NCBI GenBank assembly: GCA_900471515.1
Contig: UCFC01000002.1
Location: 62,001-126,000, forward strand
Source of the DNA: Hyphomicrobiales bacterium
GTDB lineage: Bacteria > Pseudomonadota > Alphaproteobacteria > Rhizobiales > Rhizobiaceae
DNA length: 64,000 nt
Direction of reading: 5' to 3'
The notes under the pieces are model-generated. The model was not told the origin of the DNA. It worked only from the letters and a program-made list of their open reading frames with translations, and searched no databases. A program made the position numbers and the translations under genes. Of this stretch, positions 1 through 10,626 are shown piece by piece (position 1 is the stretch's first letter; each line of letters begins with the position of its first letter).

Positions 1-858
1 GCCGAACTTCTCGATCAGGTCCTCGCGGCCTTCCTTGATGAAGTAAGGCGTGTATTCGGCGAAATGCTCCGAGCTTTCGGTAACGAAATAGCCGAGACGC
101 GTCAGCATCTCGTAGCGTACCTTGTTCGGGCAGCGCGGATTCCAGCCGGGCTTCGGCGCGCGGCCCTCGCGGTAGGCGCGCACCAGATCGGGATAAAGGT
201 TCTTGTAGGAACCGTCCGGCTGGCGATGCTCGAACTTCAGGTAGAAGGCCATGTGGTTGATACCGGCCGAGCGGTAGCGGATCTCGTCATAGGGAATGTC
301 GAGATCGTGGGCGAGTTCCATCGCCGTGCCCTGCACGGAATGGCAGAGGCCGACCTGTTTGATATCAGGGTATTTCTCGGCAATCGCCCAGGTATTGATC
401 GCCATCGGGTTGACGTATTGCAGCATGATGGCGTTCGGGCAGACGGCGCGCATATCCTCGCAGATCTTCCAGAGATGCGGCACGGTTCTGAGGCCGCGCA
501 TGATGCCGCCGACGCCGAGCGTATCGGCAATGGTCTGGCGCAGGCCGTATTTCTTCGGCACTTCGAAATCGGTCACGGTGCAGGGCTCGTAGCCGCCGAT
601 CTGGAAGGCGACGACGACGAAATCGGCGCCCGAGAGCGCCTTGCGCTGATCGGAATAGGTCTCCGCCTTCGCCTTCACACCGAGCGTCGAAATCAGCTTG
701 TTGACGACGATGGCGCTTTCTTCCAGCCGCTGCGGATTGATGTCCATGAGCGCGATCGTGGCCCCCGACAGCGCCGGACGCTGCAGGATATCGCCGACGA
801 TATTCTTCATGAAAACGGTGGAGCCAGCTCCGATGAACGCTATTCTGGGATTTGCCAT
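1..858 (-). CDS. agaL2: GH4 alpha-galactosidase, 3' end cut by window edge
   Basis: This is the N-terminal 286 codons of a glycoside hydrolase family 4 enzyme; the C-terminus lies beyond base 1. The family hydrolyses alpha-galactosides such as melibiose and raffinose using NAD+ and a divalent metal. The protein opens with a Rossmann motif (FIGAGSTVF). It then carries NPMAINTWA and the metal-binding Cys-His of GLCHSVQG, followed by GINHMAF. The ATG at 858 has AGGTTC about 5 nt upstream and lies 22 nt after the agpD stop, so this is the last visible gene of the agp operon. A paralogue, agaL1, sits at the promoter-proximal end. The symbol follows the S. meliloti agp locus from memory; the choice between the two numbered paralogues is uncertain, the family assignment is not. 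Confidence 0.82.
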   Translation of the reverse strand, partial: MANPRIAFIGAGSTVFMKNIVGDILQRPALSGATIALMDINPQRLEESAIVVNKLISTLGVKAKAETYSDQRKALSGADFVVVAFQIGGYEPCTVTDFEVPKKYGLRQTIADTLGVGGIMRGLRTVPHLWKICEDMRAVCPNAIMLQYVNPMAINTWAIAEKYPDIKQVGLCHSVQGTAMELAHDLDIPYDEIRYRSAGINHMAFYLKFEHRQPDGSYKNLYPDLVRAYREGRAPKPGWNPRCPNKVRYEMLTRLGYFVTESSEHFAEYTPYFIKEGREDLIEKFG

Positions 859-880
859 ATGAACCTCCGGCATTCTGAAA

Positions 881-2548
<1,668 letters not shown>

Positions 2549-2558
2549 CTTCATCACC

Positions 2559-3692
2559 TCAATAGGGATCGACCGCATCGCGCAGACCGTCGCCCAACGC
2601 ATTGAAGGCGAAGACGGTGATCAGCACGAAGGCGACGGGAGCGAGAATCCAGGGATAGGTTCCGATGACCGAATAGTTGGCCGTATCCTGCAGCATCAGC
2701 CCCCAGGAAATCAGCGGCGGCTTTACGGCAAAACCCAGGAAACCAAGGAAGGATTCAAGCAATACGACGCTTGGAATATGGATGGTGACGGCTACGATCA
2801 CATGGCTCATCACATTCGGAAAGATGTGCTGGAAGATGATGCGCCGGTCGGTGGCACCGACCGCCATTGCCGCCCGCACATATTCGATACGCGCCAGCGC
2901 CAGCGTCTTGCCGCGCACCTCGCGCGACATCTGCGCCCAGCCGAGCGCGGACATGACGAAGATCACGAAGGCGAGGAAGACATTGGTTGGCGCCGTGATC
3001 GGGATCAGCGAGGTCAGCGCGAGATAGAGCGGCAGCTGCGGGAAGGCGAGCACCAGTTCGACGAAACGCTGCACCCAGATATCGAAAGTGCCGCCGTAAT
3101 AGCCTGAGACCATGCCGACCGTGGTGCCGACGACGGTGACGATGAAGACCACCGTCAGCGCGATCATCAAGGAGATGCGCGAGCCGATGATGGCACGCGA
3201 GAGCACATCACGTCCAAACTTGTCGGTGCCGAGGAAATGCACCGGCTGACCATCGGCCGAACCGAAGAAATGGCGATTGGCGGGGATGAGGCCGAGCAGA
3301 TTGTAATCGGCACCCTTGACGAAGAAGCCGAGCAGGCGCGGATTGTCATAATCCAGGCCGACGATCGGCTGGAAGGTGACGGGATCAAGCTCTTCGGAAT
3401 CGGCCAGCGCATAGACGCGCGGCCAGACGAGATTGCCTTCCTTGTCGTGGATGCTGACGAGCTGCGGCGGCGCGAAGCCGACATCGGTCGCCTTCGGGTC
3501 CATCGGCGCGAAGAAATCGGCAAAAAGCGCCATAATGATCAGGAGGCCGACGAGGATCAGGCCGATCATGCCGGTCCAGGAGCGCCGCAACCGGCGCCAG
3601 ACCAGCGCCATGTAGCTCTCATTGCCGTGGCCGGCGTTCTTGACCGTTTCCTCATGCGGCGGTGGCGGCGTGGAAGAGTCGAAGGCAAACAT
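2559..3692 (-). CDS. agpC: DppC-type inner-membrane permease of alpha-galactoside transporter
   Basis: A 377-residue permease of the OppC/DppC class. It has a cytoplasmic N-terminus, a first membrane span near residues 35-60, an unusually long periplasmic insert before the core, and five C-terminal spans. The EAA-type loop appears as ARIEYVRAAMAVGATDRRIIF. The start ATG at 3692 directly follows the agpB stop and has GGAG 8 nt upstream, so translation is probably coupled. It pairs with AgpB to form the membrane channel for melibiose/raffinose-type substrates delivered by AgpA. The long insert after TM1 carries a LGTDKFGRDVLSR motif typical of the OppC group. Confidence 0.86.
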   Translation of the reverse strand: MFAFDSSTPPPPHEETVKNAGHGNESYMALVWRRLRRSWTGMIGLILVGLLIIMALFADFFAPMDPKATDVGFAPPQLVSIHDKEGNLVWPRVYALADSEELDPVTFQPIVGLDYDNPRLLGFFVKGADYNLLGLIPANRHFFGSADGQPVHFLGTDKFGRDVLSRAIIGSRISLMIALTVVFIVTVVGTTVGMVSGYYGGTFDIWVQRFVELVLAFPQLPLYLALTSLIPITAPTNVFLAFVIFVMSALGWAQMSREVRGKTLALARIEYVRAAMAVGATDRRIIFQHIFPNVMSHVIVAVTIHIPSVVLLESFLGFLGFAVKPPLISWGLMLQDTANYSVIGTYPWILAPVAFVLITVFAFNALGDGLRDAVDPY

Positions 3693-3693
3693 A

Positions 3694-4701
3694 TCAGGCT
3701 CCTCCATATTGACGGACCCGCGGATCGAGCATGGCAAGCAGCATGTCGGCGATGATATTGCCGACGATCAGCGTCGCCGAGAGCACCAGCATGAAGGTCG
3801 CGGTGACATAGACATCGCCGATCGCCATGGAGCCGACGATGGCCGGACCGACGGTCGGCAGGGTGAAGATGATTGCGGTCTCGATCTCGCCCGTCAGCAT
3901 GTAGGGAAGCACGACACCCTGATACATGACGAGCGGATGCAGCGCGTTCGGCACGGCATGGCGCATGACGACCGCGCCGCCCGAAAGACCCTTGGCGCGC
4001 GCCGTCTCGACATATTGAGCGTTCAGCGTATCCAGCAGATTGCCGCGCATCACCCGCATGTTGTAGGCGAGCCCGCCGAAGGTGGCGATCGCGACGACCG
4101 GCCAGACGTGGCTGACGAGATCCATGAATTTCGCCCAGGACCACGGCGCCCCGCCATATTGCGGCGAGAAGAAACTGCCGATTTCCGTGACGTTGAACTG
4201 GAAGACCAGCAGATAGACGATGATCAGCGCCATGAGGAAGCGCGGCACCGTCATGCCCAGAAACGAGATGCCGGATAGGAGGCTGTCGATCCAGCTATAT
4301 TGGCGGGTGGCCGCCCAGATGCCGAAGGTAATGCCGAGAATGGATGCGAAGATGTGGCAGACCAGCGCCAGAGCCAGCGTGCGCGGCAGGCGCTCGCCGA
4401 CCACATCGGCCACCGGCTTGTTGTAATACATGCTGTAGCCGAAATCGCCTTCGGTCACGATGCCCTTGATCCAGTTGACGTACTGGACAACGAGCGGCTT
4501 ATCGAGGCCATGCTCGACACGGTAGGCCTCAGCCTGCGCATCGGCCTGGGCAAAGGAGGCTCCGCCCTGATTGATCAGCTGTGAACGGATATAGTCTGCA
4601 TAATCTCCGGGCGGTGCCTGGATGATGGCAAAGGTTACTACGCTCAGGATGAAGAGGACGGGGATCGCCGAGGCGATGCGCATGAGCAGGAATCGTAACA
4701 T
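3694..4701 (-). CDS. agpB: DppB-type inner-membrane permease of alpha-galactoside transporter
   Basis: A 335-residue permease of the OppB/DppB class. It opens with the characteristic amphipathic start and first span (MLRFLLMRIASAIPVLF) and has six predicted spans. The motif ETARAKGLSGGAVVMRHAVP is the ATPase-contacting EAA loop. It is the heterodimer partner of AgpC, whose gene starts within 2 nt of this stop. The ATG at 4701 has GGAG about 10 nt upstream. The gap back to agpA is 114 nt and holds a strong hairpin, so this gene is likely expressed at a lower level than the binding protein. Confidence 0.87.
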   Translation of the reverse strand: MLRFLLMRIASAIPVLFILSVVTFAIIQAPPGDYADYIRSQLINQGGASFAQADAQAEAYRVEHGLDKPLVVQYVNWIKGIVTEGDFGYSMYYNKPVADVVGERLPRTLALALVCHIFASILGITFGIWAATRQYSWIDSLLSGISFLGMTVPRFLMALIIVYLLVFQFNVTEIGSFFSPQYGGAPWSWAKFMDLVSHVWPVVAIATFGGLAYNMRVMRGNLLDTLNAQYVETARAKGLSGGAVVMRHAVPNALHPLVMYQGVVLPYMLTGEIETAIIFTLPTVGPAIVGSMAIGDVYVTATFMLVLSATLIVGNIIADMLLAMLDPRVRQYGGA

Positions 4702-4766
4702 CGGACGGTTCGCTTCTCCTTGCCGTCAGCCGCTCGTCTCCAGCGCGGCCGGCTTGTTGGTTCTGA

Positions 4767-4793
4767 CCGGCCGCGCGCATCACGCGCGGCCGG
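4767..4793. other. Perfect 11-bp hairpin between agpA and agpB
   Basis: CCGGCCGCGCG at 4767-4777 and CGCGCGGCCGG at 4783-4793 form a perfect inverted repeat around a 5-nt loop. In the direction of transcription (minus strand) it lies just after the agpA stop and is not followed by a T-run. It is therefore better read as an mRNA-stabilising or partial-readthrough element than a full terminator. Such hairpins commonly raise binding-protein levels relative to the permeases. Confidence 0.7.
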
Positions 4794-4815
4794 AATTTCT
4801 TCTTTCGGGAGGGAG

Positions 4816-6903
4816 CTAGTTAATCGGACCCTTGTCGCCGGGCTTGCCGGGCAACTGACCGGGGAAGAGTTCGTACTTGCCCTGCTTGTCGGCGGCCACC
4901 CACAGGCGTTCGCGGATGACGGAGTCTTCGGCCCAGTTGAACATCATGATCGGCGTGCCCTCAGGGATGTTCGAGAAGCGCTTGTTGATGATCAGCGCGC
5001 CCGGATATTCCGTCAGACCGACGGTGTCGACATGCTCCGTCGCCGTCTTCTGGTACTGTTTCATCAGCGCTACACGTTCATCATTGTCCTGGCTGGCGCG
5101 GAACTTGTTGACGATGTCGGCAAGTTCCTTCTCGTAGGGCATGAGATCGAGCTGGTCATCCTTGCCGGCGCGGTGATGCCAGCTGGTGCGCGGACCGACG
5201 GCGGCAAGCTGCTCGGTATTCTGCACCACGGAGGCAAGTTCCGATGCGTTGCGCTGGATCAGCCAGTCGAACTGGCCGGCATAATGCGCATTATCGCGCT
5301 TCGGTCCGTCGAGGGCATTGATGATGACCTTGAGCCCAAGCTTTTCCATCTGGCCGACGACGCCTTCGGCCAGGCTCTTGTCGGTGGCGTAGCCGTTGTT
5401 GACGAGAAGCACGATCTCGACATCCTTGCCGCCTTCGGTTCCGGCCGGGAAGTTCACGAAGCCGTCGCCATCCGTATCCTTCAGGCCCACCTTGGCAAGC
5501 AGCGCCTTGGCACCCTTGAGATCGAAGGGATAATAGACGGTCGAGTTGCGATCGTAGAAGCTGGTGCCCGAAGACAGGCCGCCGGCATAGATCGCCGTGA
5601 ACGGACCCTTGACGAGGGAATCGCCGATCGCCTTGCGGTCGATCGCCATGGTCACGGCCTTGCGGAAGTCCTCGTTGCGGTTGAGTTCGCGGATCGCCTG
5701 GCCGCGGGCGTCGGGATCACCCCAGCCGTTGGCCGAGAGATTCATGCGCAGGTTATAGCCGATGAGACGCGGGCCGAAGGCAAGACGCGCCGGAGCGGTC
5801 TTTTCGGCGGCACGCTTCAGCGAGGCGACGAAATTTTCCGGCTGCTCGAGATTCGAGAAGTCGGCCGAGCCGGCAACGGCCTGCACGTCGCGGTCGGCCC
5901 AGGTCGAGAGCTTGTACTGCAGCTCGTTGAGGTAAGGCAGCTGGTTGCCCTTCTCGTCGACCTTCCAGTAATAGGGATTGCGGCGCATGACGATGATATC
6001 GTCAGGCCGGTATTCGACCGGCACCCAGGCGCCCATGACCGGCATGTTCATGAATTCCGGCGGGAAGGCGTTCTTGAACTGGTCGTAAGTGTTCTTCGAA
6101 TATTTCGGATGCTGCGGCTTCAAAATATGCGAGGGACCGGGGCAGAAGTTCGGGTAGGCCATCGTATAGAGGTATTGCTTGGGGAAGGCTTCCTTGAAGG
6201 TCCATTCGACGGTGTAGTCATCGATCTTCGTGAGCGTCGTGCCTTCACCGAAAGCTTCCGGCGATGCGCCGCCGCCAAGCGGCGACACGTTCGGATCGAT
6301 AACCTCGTCTTCCCAATAGAACATGACGTCGTCGGCATTGAACGGCGCGCCGTCGGACCATTTAGCCCCTTCGATCAGATGCATGGTGAGCTTGTGGCCG
6401 TCCTGCGACCACTCCCAGCCCTTGGCGAGGTTCGGCAACGGCTCGGTATCCTTGGCTTCCACCTGGAAGAGCGGCGCAGTGCGCGTCAGGCATTCGGAGA
6501 GGCCGATATCGATGCCGCCCCAGCCCTGCGTCTGGCCGGCGCCGTAATTCCAGCCTTCCGGCCGGCCGCCGATGACATGGCGCATCACGTCACCATAGAC
6601 GCCGGTGCCGTCAGGCATGTTACCGGTCTTGAAGACCAGCGGCTCCTTCGGCAGGCGATCCTTGACCGGCGGCAGCTTGCCGCTGTCGACGAAATTCTTC
6701 GTCACCCAGTCCGGCTCGTGATATTCCGGCAGCGCCTTGAACTCCAGGATGGAGTCGCGCGACACATATTTGATCTTGCCTTCCGCCGGGAATGCCGGCG
6801 GGGCCGGCGGCACCGTCGGCTCGGATGCATGGGCATTCAGGGCCGCGACTGAAGCGCCAAGCGCCAATCCCGCCAGGATGCCGATTTTACGGAAATTCGT
6901 CAT
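4816..6903 (-). CDS. agpA: Periplasmic alpha-galactoside-binding protein (SBP family 5)
   Basis: A 695-residue solute-binding protein of the large peptide-binding family (SBP_bac_5). It has a signal peptide (about residues 1-26, hydrophobic core GILAGLALGASVAALN, cleavage near AHA-S). The family signatures follow: TKNFVDSGKL early, the ECLTRTAPLFQVEAKD region, WEWSQDGHKLTMHLIEGAKWSDGAPFNADD and AVTMAIDRKAIGDSLV. At almost 700 residues it is longer than typical DppA (about 535), as is usual for the AgpA type. It captures alpha-galactosides in the periplasm for AgpBCD. The ATG at 6903 has GGGAGAG upstream. It sits between agaL1 and agpB in one operon. Confidence 0.87.
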   Translation of the reverse strand: MTNFRKIGILAGLALGASVAALNAHASEPTVPPAPPAFPAEGKIKYVSRDSILEFKALPEYHEPDWVTKNFVDSGKLPPVKDRLPKEPLVFKTGNMPDGTGVYGDVMRHVIGGRPEGWNYGAGQTQGWGGIDIGLSECLTRTAPLFQVEAKDTEPLPNLAKGWEWSQDGHKLTMHLIEGAKWSDGAPFNADDVMFYWEDEVIDPNVSPLGGGASPEAFGEGTTLTKIDDYTVEWTFKEAFPKQYLYTMAYPNFCPGPSHILKPQHPKYSKNTYDQFKNAFPPEFMNMPVMGAWVPVEYRPDDIIVMRRNPYYWKVDEKGNQLPYLNELQYKLSTWADRDVQAVAGSADFSNLEQPENFVASLKRAAEKTAPARLAFGPRLIGYNLRMNLSANGWGDPDARGQAIRELNRNEDFRKAVTMAIDRKAIGDSLVKGPFTAIYAGGLSSGTSFYDRNSTVYYPFDLKGAKALLAKVGLKDTDGDGFVNFPAGTEGGKDVEIVLLVNNGYATDKSLAEGVVGQMEKLGLKVIINALDGPKRDNAHYAGQFDWLIQRNASELASVVQNTEQLAAVGPRTSWHHRAGKDDQLDLMPYEKELADIVNKFRASQDNDERVALMKQYQKTATEHVDTVGLTEYPGALIINKRFSNIPEGTPIMMFNWAEDSVIRERLWVAADKQGKYELFPGQLPGKPGDKGPIN

Positions 6904-7023
6904 CGTCTCTCCCTCTTGTTCCGGAGCGCTCGCACGCGTCTCCGCTTCTCCTCAAACATGATGACGGAAGCTCGAGTGCGACGGCCTTCCTCCCGAAGAC
7001 CGCCGCAGCCTCCTTCACCTGAT

Positions 7024-8490
7024 CTAGACGGCCTGCTTCAGCGCCGCCTTTTCGACGCGAAGCTCCTCAATGGAGCGGACATGGCGGCGTGCTGCCCCTT
7101 CCCACTCCCTCGTCTTCACCTTGGCGTTCGCCAGCCGCTCCTTCGCGGCCGGGACGGCATGCGCATATTGCGGCAGCCAGCGGGCCTGGGCGACGACCAT
7201 CTCATCGACCATCTGCCACACCTCTTCCGGCGTCGAGACGGCTCCGACAAGCGGATCGTGCAACACGGCGAGCTTCAGGAGATCGATATCGCCCGCGATA
7301 GCGGCATGAACCGACATGCGCTGGACATTGATCGACGAAATGCAGGTTGCCGCGCAGGCTTCCGGGATGGTGATGCCGGAGACCATGTTGATGCCGAAGC
7401 GATCGACGAAGCCGGGCGACTCGATGATCGCGTCCGACGGCAGGTTGGTGATGACGCCGGTATTCTTGACGTTGAAGTGACCGCGATAGACGCGACCGGT
7501 CTCGAGCGCCTCAAGGATATGGCTTGCGTGTTCGTTGGAGCGCTTGGCCGGATCGATCGGCTTTTCGGCAGAGGCAAGGAACTGCGGGAATTCCGTTTCG
7601 AACCAGTTGCGGGTCTCGGTCGAGTGGCGCAGATAACCGCCGGTCTCGCCGTGGATCCAGTCGGACATATCGATCCAGCGGGTAATTTCCTCCGGCCGTT
7701 TGCGGTACCAGGGCAGGTATTCCGAGAGATGGCCGTTGCTTTCGGTCGAATAGACGCCGAAGCGCTTCAGGACGTCGATGCGCAGCTTCTCCTGCTGCGA
7801 ATAGACCGGATGCGCCTCGAAGGCGGCAACCAGCTCGTCCTTGCCGATCTTGCGGCCGTTCAGGCGCAGATCGACGAACCAGGTCTGGTGGTTGATGCCG
7901 GAGCAGACATAGTCGAGTTCGCTCTGCGACCTGGCGCCGAGCACTTCGGCGATCTGTTCTGCACCGTGCTGGACGCCATGGCAGAGGCCGACCGTATCGA
8001 CCTTGCCATATTCGATGGCGGCCCAGGTGTTCATCGCCATCGGGTTGGCATAGTTCAGGAACTTTGCCCCCGGTGCCGCCACCTCGCGGATATCCTTGCA
8101 GAAATCGAGGATGACCGGAATGTTGCGCTGGCCGTAGAGAATGCCGCCGGCGCAGATCGTATCGCCGACGCACTGGTCGATGCCGTATTTCAGGGGAATC
8201 CGGATATCGTCGGCATAGGCTTCCAGCCCGCCGACGCGCACGCAGCTGATGACGTAACGTGCCCCTTCGAGCGCCTTGCGCCGGTCCGTCGTTGCCGTCA
8301 CCCTGGTCGGCAGCCTGTTTGCCTCGACGATCTTGTCGAGAATGGCCTTGATCATCTGAAGGTTATGTTCGCTGAGGTCGGTCAGCGCGAATTCGATATC
8401 CTTGAATTCCGGCACGCAGAGAATGTCCGTGAACAGCTTCTTGGTGAAGCCGACGCTGCCTGCCCCGATAATAGCGATTTTGAAACTCAT
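7024..8490 (-). CDS. agaL1: GH4 alpha-galactosidase
   Basis: A 488-residue cytoplasmic GH4 enzyme that would release galactose from imported alpha-galactosides through the NAD+/metal-dependent redox-elimination mechanism. Visible motifs are an N-terminal Rossmann loop (AIIGAGSVGF), NPMAMNTWA, the metal-ligand Cys-His in GLCHGVQHG, and SGINHQTW. The ATG at 8490 begins right at the Rossmann strand and has GAGGTGAAGG upstream; the longer reading with 21 extra residues lacks such support. It is the first gene of the agp operon, transcribed away from the AraC-type regulator. Length and motifs agree with MelA-type family members. Confidence 0.87.
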   Translation of the reverse strand: MSFKIAIIGAGSVGFTKKLFTDILCVPEFKDIEFALTDLSEHNLQMIKAILDKIVEANRLPTRVTATTDRRKALEGARYVISCVRVGGLEAYADDIRIPLKYGIDQCVGDTICAGGILYGQRNIPVILDFCKDIREVAAPGAKFLNYANPMAMNTWAAIEYGKVDTVGLCHGVQHGAEQIAEVLGARSQSELDYVCSGINHQTWFVDLRLNGRKIGKDELVAAFEAHPVYSQQEKLRIDVLKRFGVYSTESNGHLSEYLPWYRKRPEEITRWIDMSDWIHGETGGYLRHSTETRNWFETEFPQFLASAEKPIDPAKRSNEHASHILEALETGRVYRGHFNVKNTGVITNLPSDAIIESPGFVDRFGINMVSGITIPEACAATCISSINVQRMSVHAAIAGDIDLLKLAVLHDPLVGAVSTPEEVWQMVDEMVVAQARWLPQYAHAVPAAKERLANAKVKTREWEGAARRHVRSIEELRVEKAALKQAV

Positions 8491-8703
8491 ATCCTTCACC
8501 TCGATCCGATCAAATGCTAGGGAGAAAGACAGCAAAGGAGGGCCGGGCGCCATGCTTGCGCATGTCGTCCAAAAATACCGGAAATGGTGCCTGTATTCCT
8601 CCCGGCCGTTCTTTCGACCGCGATCTCTTCCTCTTGTGAGAGGGGATTATGCGCATATTCGGCAGAGCGGCCAGAGAAGGATTATGCTTTCGAGGGTAAT
8701 TTT
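8491..8703. promoter_or_regulatory. Divergent agp operon / AraC regulator promoter region
   Basis: This 213-nt gap separates the first agp gene (minus strand) from the AraC-type regulator (plus strand) and must hold both promoters. It is somewhat AT-richer than the flanking genes. The regulator has GAGGG at 8692-8696, which supports a GTG start at 8704. I could not assign an AraC box with confidence. Confidence 0.5.
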
Positions 8704-9579
8704 GTGCTGCAGGATTTGATCGCCAACGGCCAGTCGATGAGGACGGTTTCGCTGCCGCGCGGCCGCCAGCGACTGCACGCCATGCCGACAAGCGCCGGCT
8801 ATGAGGTGCGCGAAGACGAAACCTATGACTGGGACGGCCGGAAGCGCGGCCAGACACCGTTCACGGTGCTGCAGCACACGATCAGCGGCACCGGCCGCTT
8901 GCGCTACCAGAACCGCAACTACAAGCTCCAGAGCGGCGATACGATGATGGTGCTCGTGCCGCATAACCACCGCTACTGGCTGGAAAAGGGCGAGCGCTGG
9001 GAATATTTCTGGATCTCGATGAACGGCGAGGAGACGCTGCGCATCCACAAGATGGTGCTGGCGCTCGCCGGTCCGGTTCTGAAACTGCAGCAGTCGACCA
9101 TCGATCATCTGGCCGATTGCAGCCTGCGCCTTGTCAAGGGCGCAAACACCCCCGGCTCGGCCTCGGCAATCGCCTATGAAGCCGCCATGGCGCTCTACGA
9201 CGACATTTTCGGCTCACCCGCCTTCATGGCCGAGCAGAGCGCCATGCAGCCGGTGATCGACCATATCAACGCCAATCTGGAAAAACCGCTGCCGGTCAGC
9301 GAGCTTGCGGCGATCGTCGGCCTCAGCCGCGCCCATTTCTCCCGCAGCTTCGCCGAAAGCGAAGGCGTGCCGCCGGCCGAATATGTGCTGCAGCAACGCC
9401 TGCAGCGCGCCGCCAAGCTCCTGACCAAGGCGGATTTCCTGCCGGTCAAGGAAGTCTCGATCATGTGCGGCTTCGAGGATGCCAACTATTTCGCCAAGGT
9501 TTTTCGGCGTGTCTACGGCATCACGCCGACGGAGTTCCGGACGACGGGCATGTATGCGAGCATCGGCCGTAGCCGGTGA
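8704..9579 (+). CDS. agpT: AraC-family activator of the agp operon
   Basis: A 291-residue AraC/XylS-type regulator. It has an N-terminal cupin-like sensing domain (residues about 20-120, including LQSGDTMMVLVPHNHRYW) and a C-terminal double helix-turn-helix. The DNA-binding part includes LAAIVGLSRAHFSRSFAESE and the family signature VKEVSIMCGFEDANYFAKVF. I prefer the GTG at 8704 because GAGGG lies 7 nt upstream; an ATG at 8737 is the alternative. It is divergent from agaL1, as expected for a local activator responding to alpha-galactosides. The name follows the S. meliloti arrangement; regulation itself is inferred from position. Confidence 0.8.
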   Translation: MLQDLIANGQSMRTVSLPRGRQRLHAMPTSAGYEVREDETYDWDGRKRGQTPFTVLQHTISGTGRLRYQNRNYKLQSGDTMMVLVPHNHRYWLEKGERWEYFWISMNGEETLRIHKMVLALAGPVLKLQQSTIDHLADCSLRLVKGANTPGSASAIAYEAAMALYDDIFGSPAFMAEQSAMQPVIDHINANLEKPLPVSELAAIVGLSRAHFSRSFAESEGVPPAEYVLQQRLQRAAKLLTKADFLPVKEVSIMCGFEDANYFAKVFRRVYGITPTEFRTTGMYASIGRSR

Positions 9580-9680
9580 AAGAGCGGTCAAGATGGAACG
9601 TAGCCAGATAGCCGCTCGCATGGGAAATGCCTGGCGAAGTCGCGAATCGCCAAAGGCCTAATCACGGATCGCTCGGAACA

Positions 9681-10007
9681 TCACAATACTTTGAATATTC
9701 CTTTTGCGCTTTGAAATTCACCGTTCAGTTTCACGACAACCCAATAATCAGGCTGACGATCGGTGCCTAACTGTGCGTGCGCTATTACCGACAAGAACCC
9801 ATCAGCTTCCGCAGAAGCAGGATCAATTTCTACTTTTATTTGCTGAACTATATCACTACCATATTCATTCCTTGATATGTATACCTCAATTTCTCTCTCA
9901 CTGAACCCACGGCCTATGAGTTTGAAAGGCTTGTCAACTCCCCAAAAAGCAACCACTGGCCGCTCACTCAATCGCTCGATCTCAACTTTAACGATATCCT
10001 CTGACAT
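9681..10007 (-). CDS. Small beta-rich hypothetical protein (IPT/Ig-like?)
   Basis: A 108-residue protein that I do not recognise. It has alternating hydrophobic strands and a GRGFSEREIEVYISRN segment that resembles the edge of an IPT/TIG Ig-like fold. This is a resemblance only. There is no signal peptide or membrane span. The ATG at 10007 has a strong GGAGG 5 nt upstream. It is the third gene of a three-gene minus-strand operon with the SRSGG-repeat protein and a metalloprotease, 32 nt after the previous stop. The coding sequence is visibly AT-richer than the surrounding genes, which suggests a different origin from the flanking sugar-transport loci. Confidence 0.55.
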   Translation of the reverse strand: MSEDIVKVEIERLSERPVVAFWGVDKPFKLIGRGFSEREIEVYISRNEYGSDIVQQIKVEIDPASAEADGFLSVIAHAQLGTDRQPDYWVVVKLNGEFQSAKGIFKVL

Positions 10008-10039
10008 TTGTACCTCCGGGATCTATCCCCAATTGTGGA

Positions 10040-10618
10040 TTAGTCGTTGTCACCTGATCTGCGGGGTATGAATCCACCTGATCTCGACATTACGCCGCCA
10101 GAGCGGGACAATGCGCCGCCCGACCTGGACATTCCGCCCCGTAGATCACTTGAAATTTCGGTCGAGAGCAGAATCTGTTCAAAGGTTCCTGTTTCGACAT
10201 CGAGCCTCATCGAAAAGTCGCCCTTATCATAAGTCCAAACTCTCATATCTTTGGCGAGAGCTCCAATTTGGGAACCGAGACCTGTTCGGGCACTCGAACC
10301 AGGGGAGCGAGACAATCTTTCGTATTCGAAGTCGTTCGGGGCAGGATCGCCGGGATCTGCACCGGCGCCATGGACAACGAAGATTGCTGGCCGCCCCAGT
10401 TCGACGAAGGCACCCTCGAACGAGAATGCATAGATTCGCGCAAGATTCGCTCCCTTTGCAGCAAGCTGACTTCTCAGAAAATTGTTGTTTCCGACTTCGG
10501 GAGTGATTTCGGGGTCGTAAACGCTGCCTCTGAGGAGCAGATCGCTAAGTGGGCGCCCGAACAAATATACTGATGATATGCCAAGCAGGGTTTCATTGTC
10601 TGCCACGTCTGCCTCCAT
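10040..10618 (-). CDS. Hypothetical protein with C-terminal GGxxSRS repeats
   Basis: A 192-residue protein of unknown function. Residues 1-158 look like a soluble alpha/beta domain with strands such as RPAIFVVHGAG. The tail from residue 160 is a low-complexity repeat of the unit GG-x-x-S-R-S (MSRSGG, LSRSGG, MSRSGG, then FIPRRSG). One related LSRSPG occurs near residue 102. The upstream metalloprotease ends with LLSRSGIGQ, so the same motif appears in both products. The ATG at 10618 lies 8 nt after the protease stop. No signal peptide is visible. The repeat could be a flexible cationic tail, a recognition tag or a substrate segment for the neighbouring protease; none of these is shown by the sequence. 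Confidence 0.6.
   Translation of the reverse strand: MEADVADNETLLGISSVYLFGRPLSDLLLRGSVYDPEITPEVGNNNFLRSQLAAKGANLARIYAFSFEGAFVELGRPAIFVVHGAGADPGDPAPNDFEYERLSRSPGSSARTGLGSQIGALAKDMRVWTYDKGDFSMRLDVETGTFEQILLSTEISSDLRGGMSRSGGALSRSGGVMSRSGGFIPRRSGDND
10074..10136. repeat. Three tandem 21-bp units encoding the SRSGG tail
   Basis: Units at 10074-10094, 10095-10115 and 10116-10136 are each 21 nt (seven codons) and read CC-x-CC-type starts followed by a variable middle. They encode the repeated GGxxSRS tail of the 192-residue protein on the minus strand. A degenerate partial unit lies at about 10051-10073. Base-level divergence among units shows that the repeat is not recent. Confidence 0.7.
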
Positions 10619-10626
10619 CTACCTGA

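Noticed and set aside
4720..6852. 710-codon plus-strand open frame
   Set aside because: It runs antisense to agpA, lacks a ribosome site and reads as low-complexity His/Arg/Asp-rich sequence, the usual shadow of a high-GC gene.
9580..9680. Terminator between convergent genes
   Set aside because: Only a 6-bp stem with a 9-nt loop is visible and no T-run follows on either strand.
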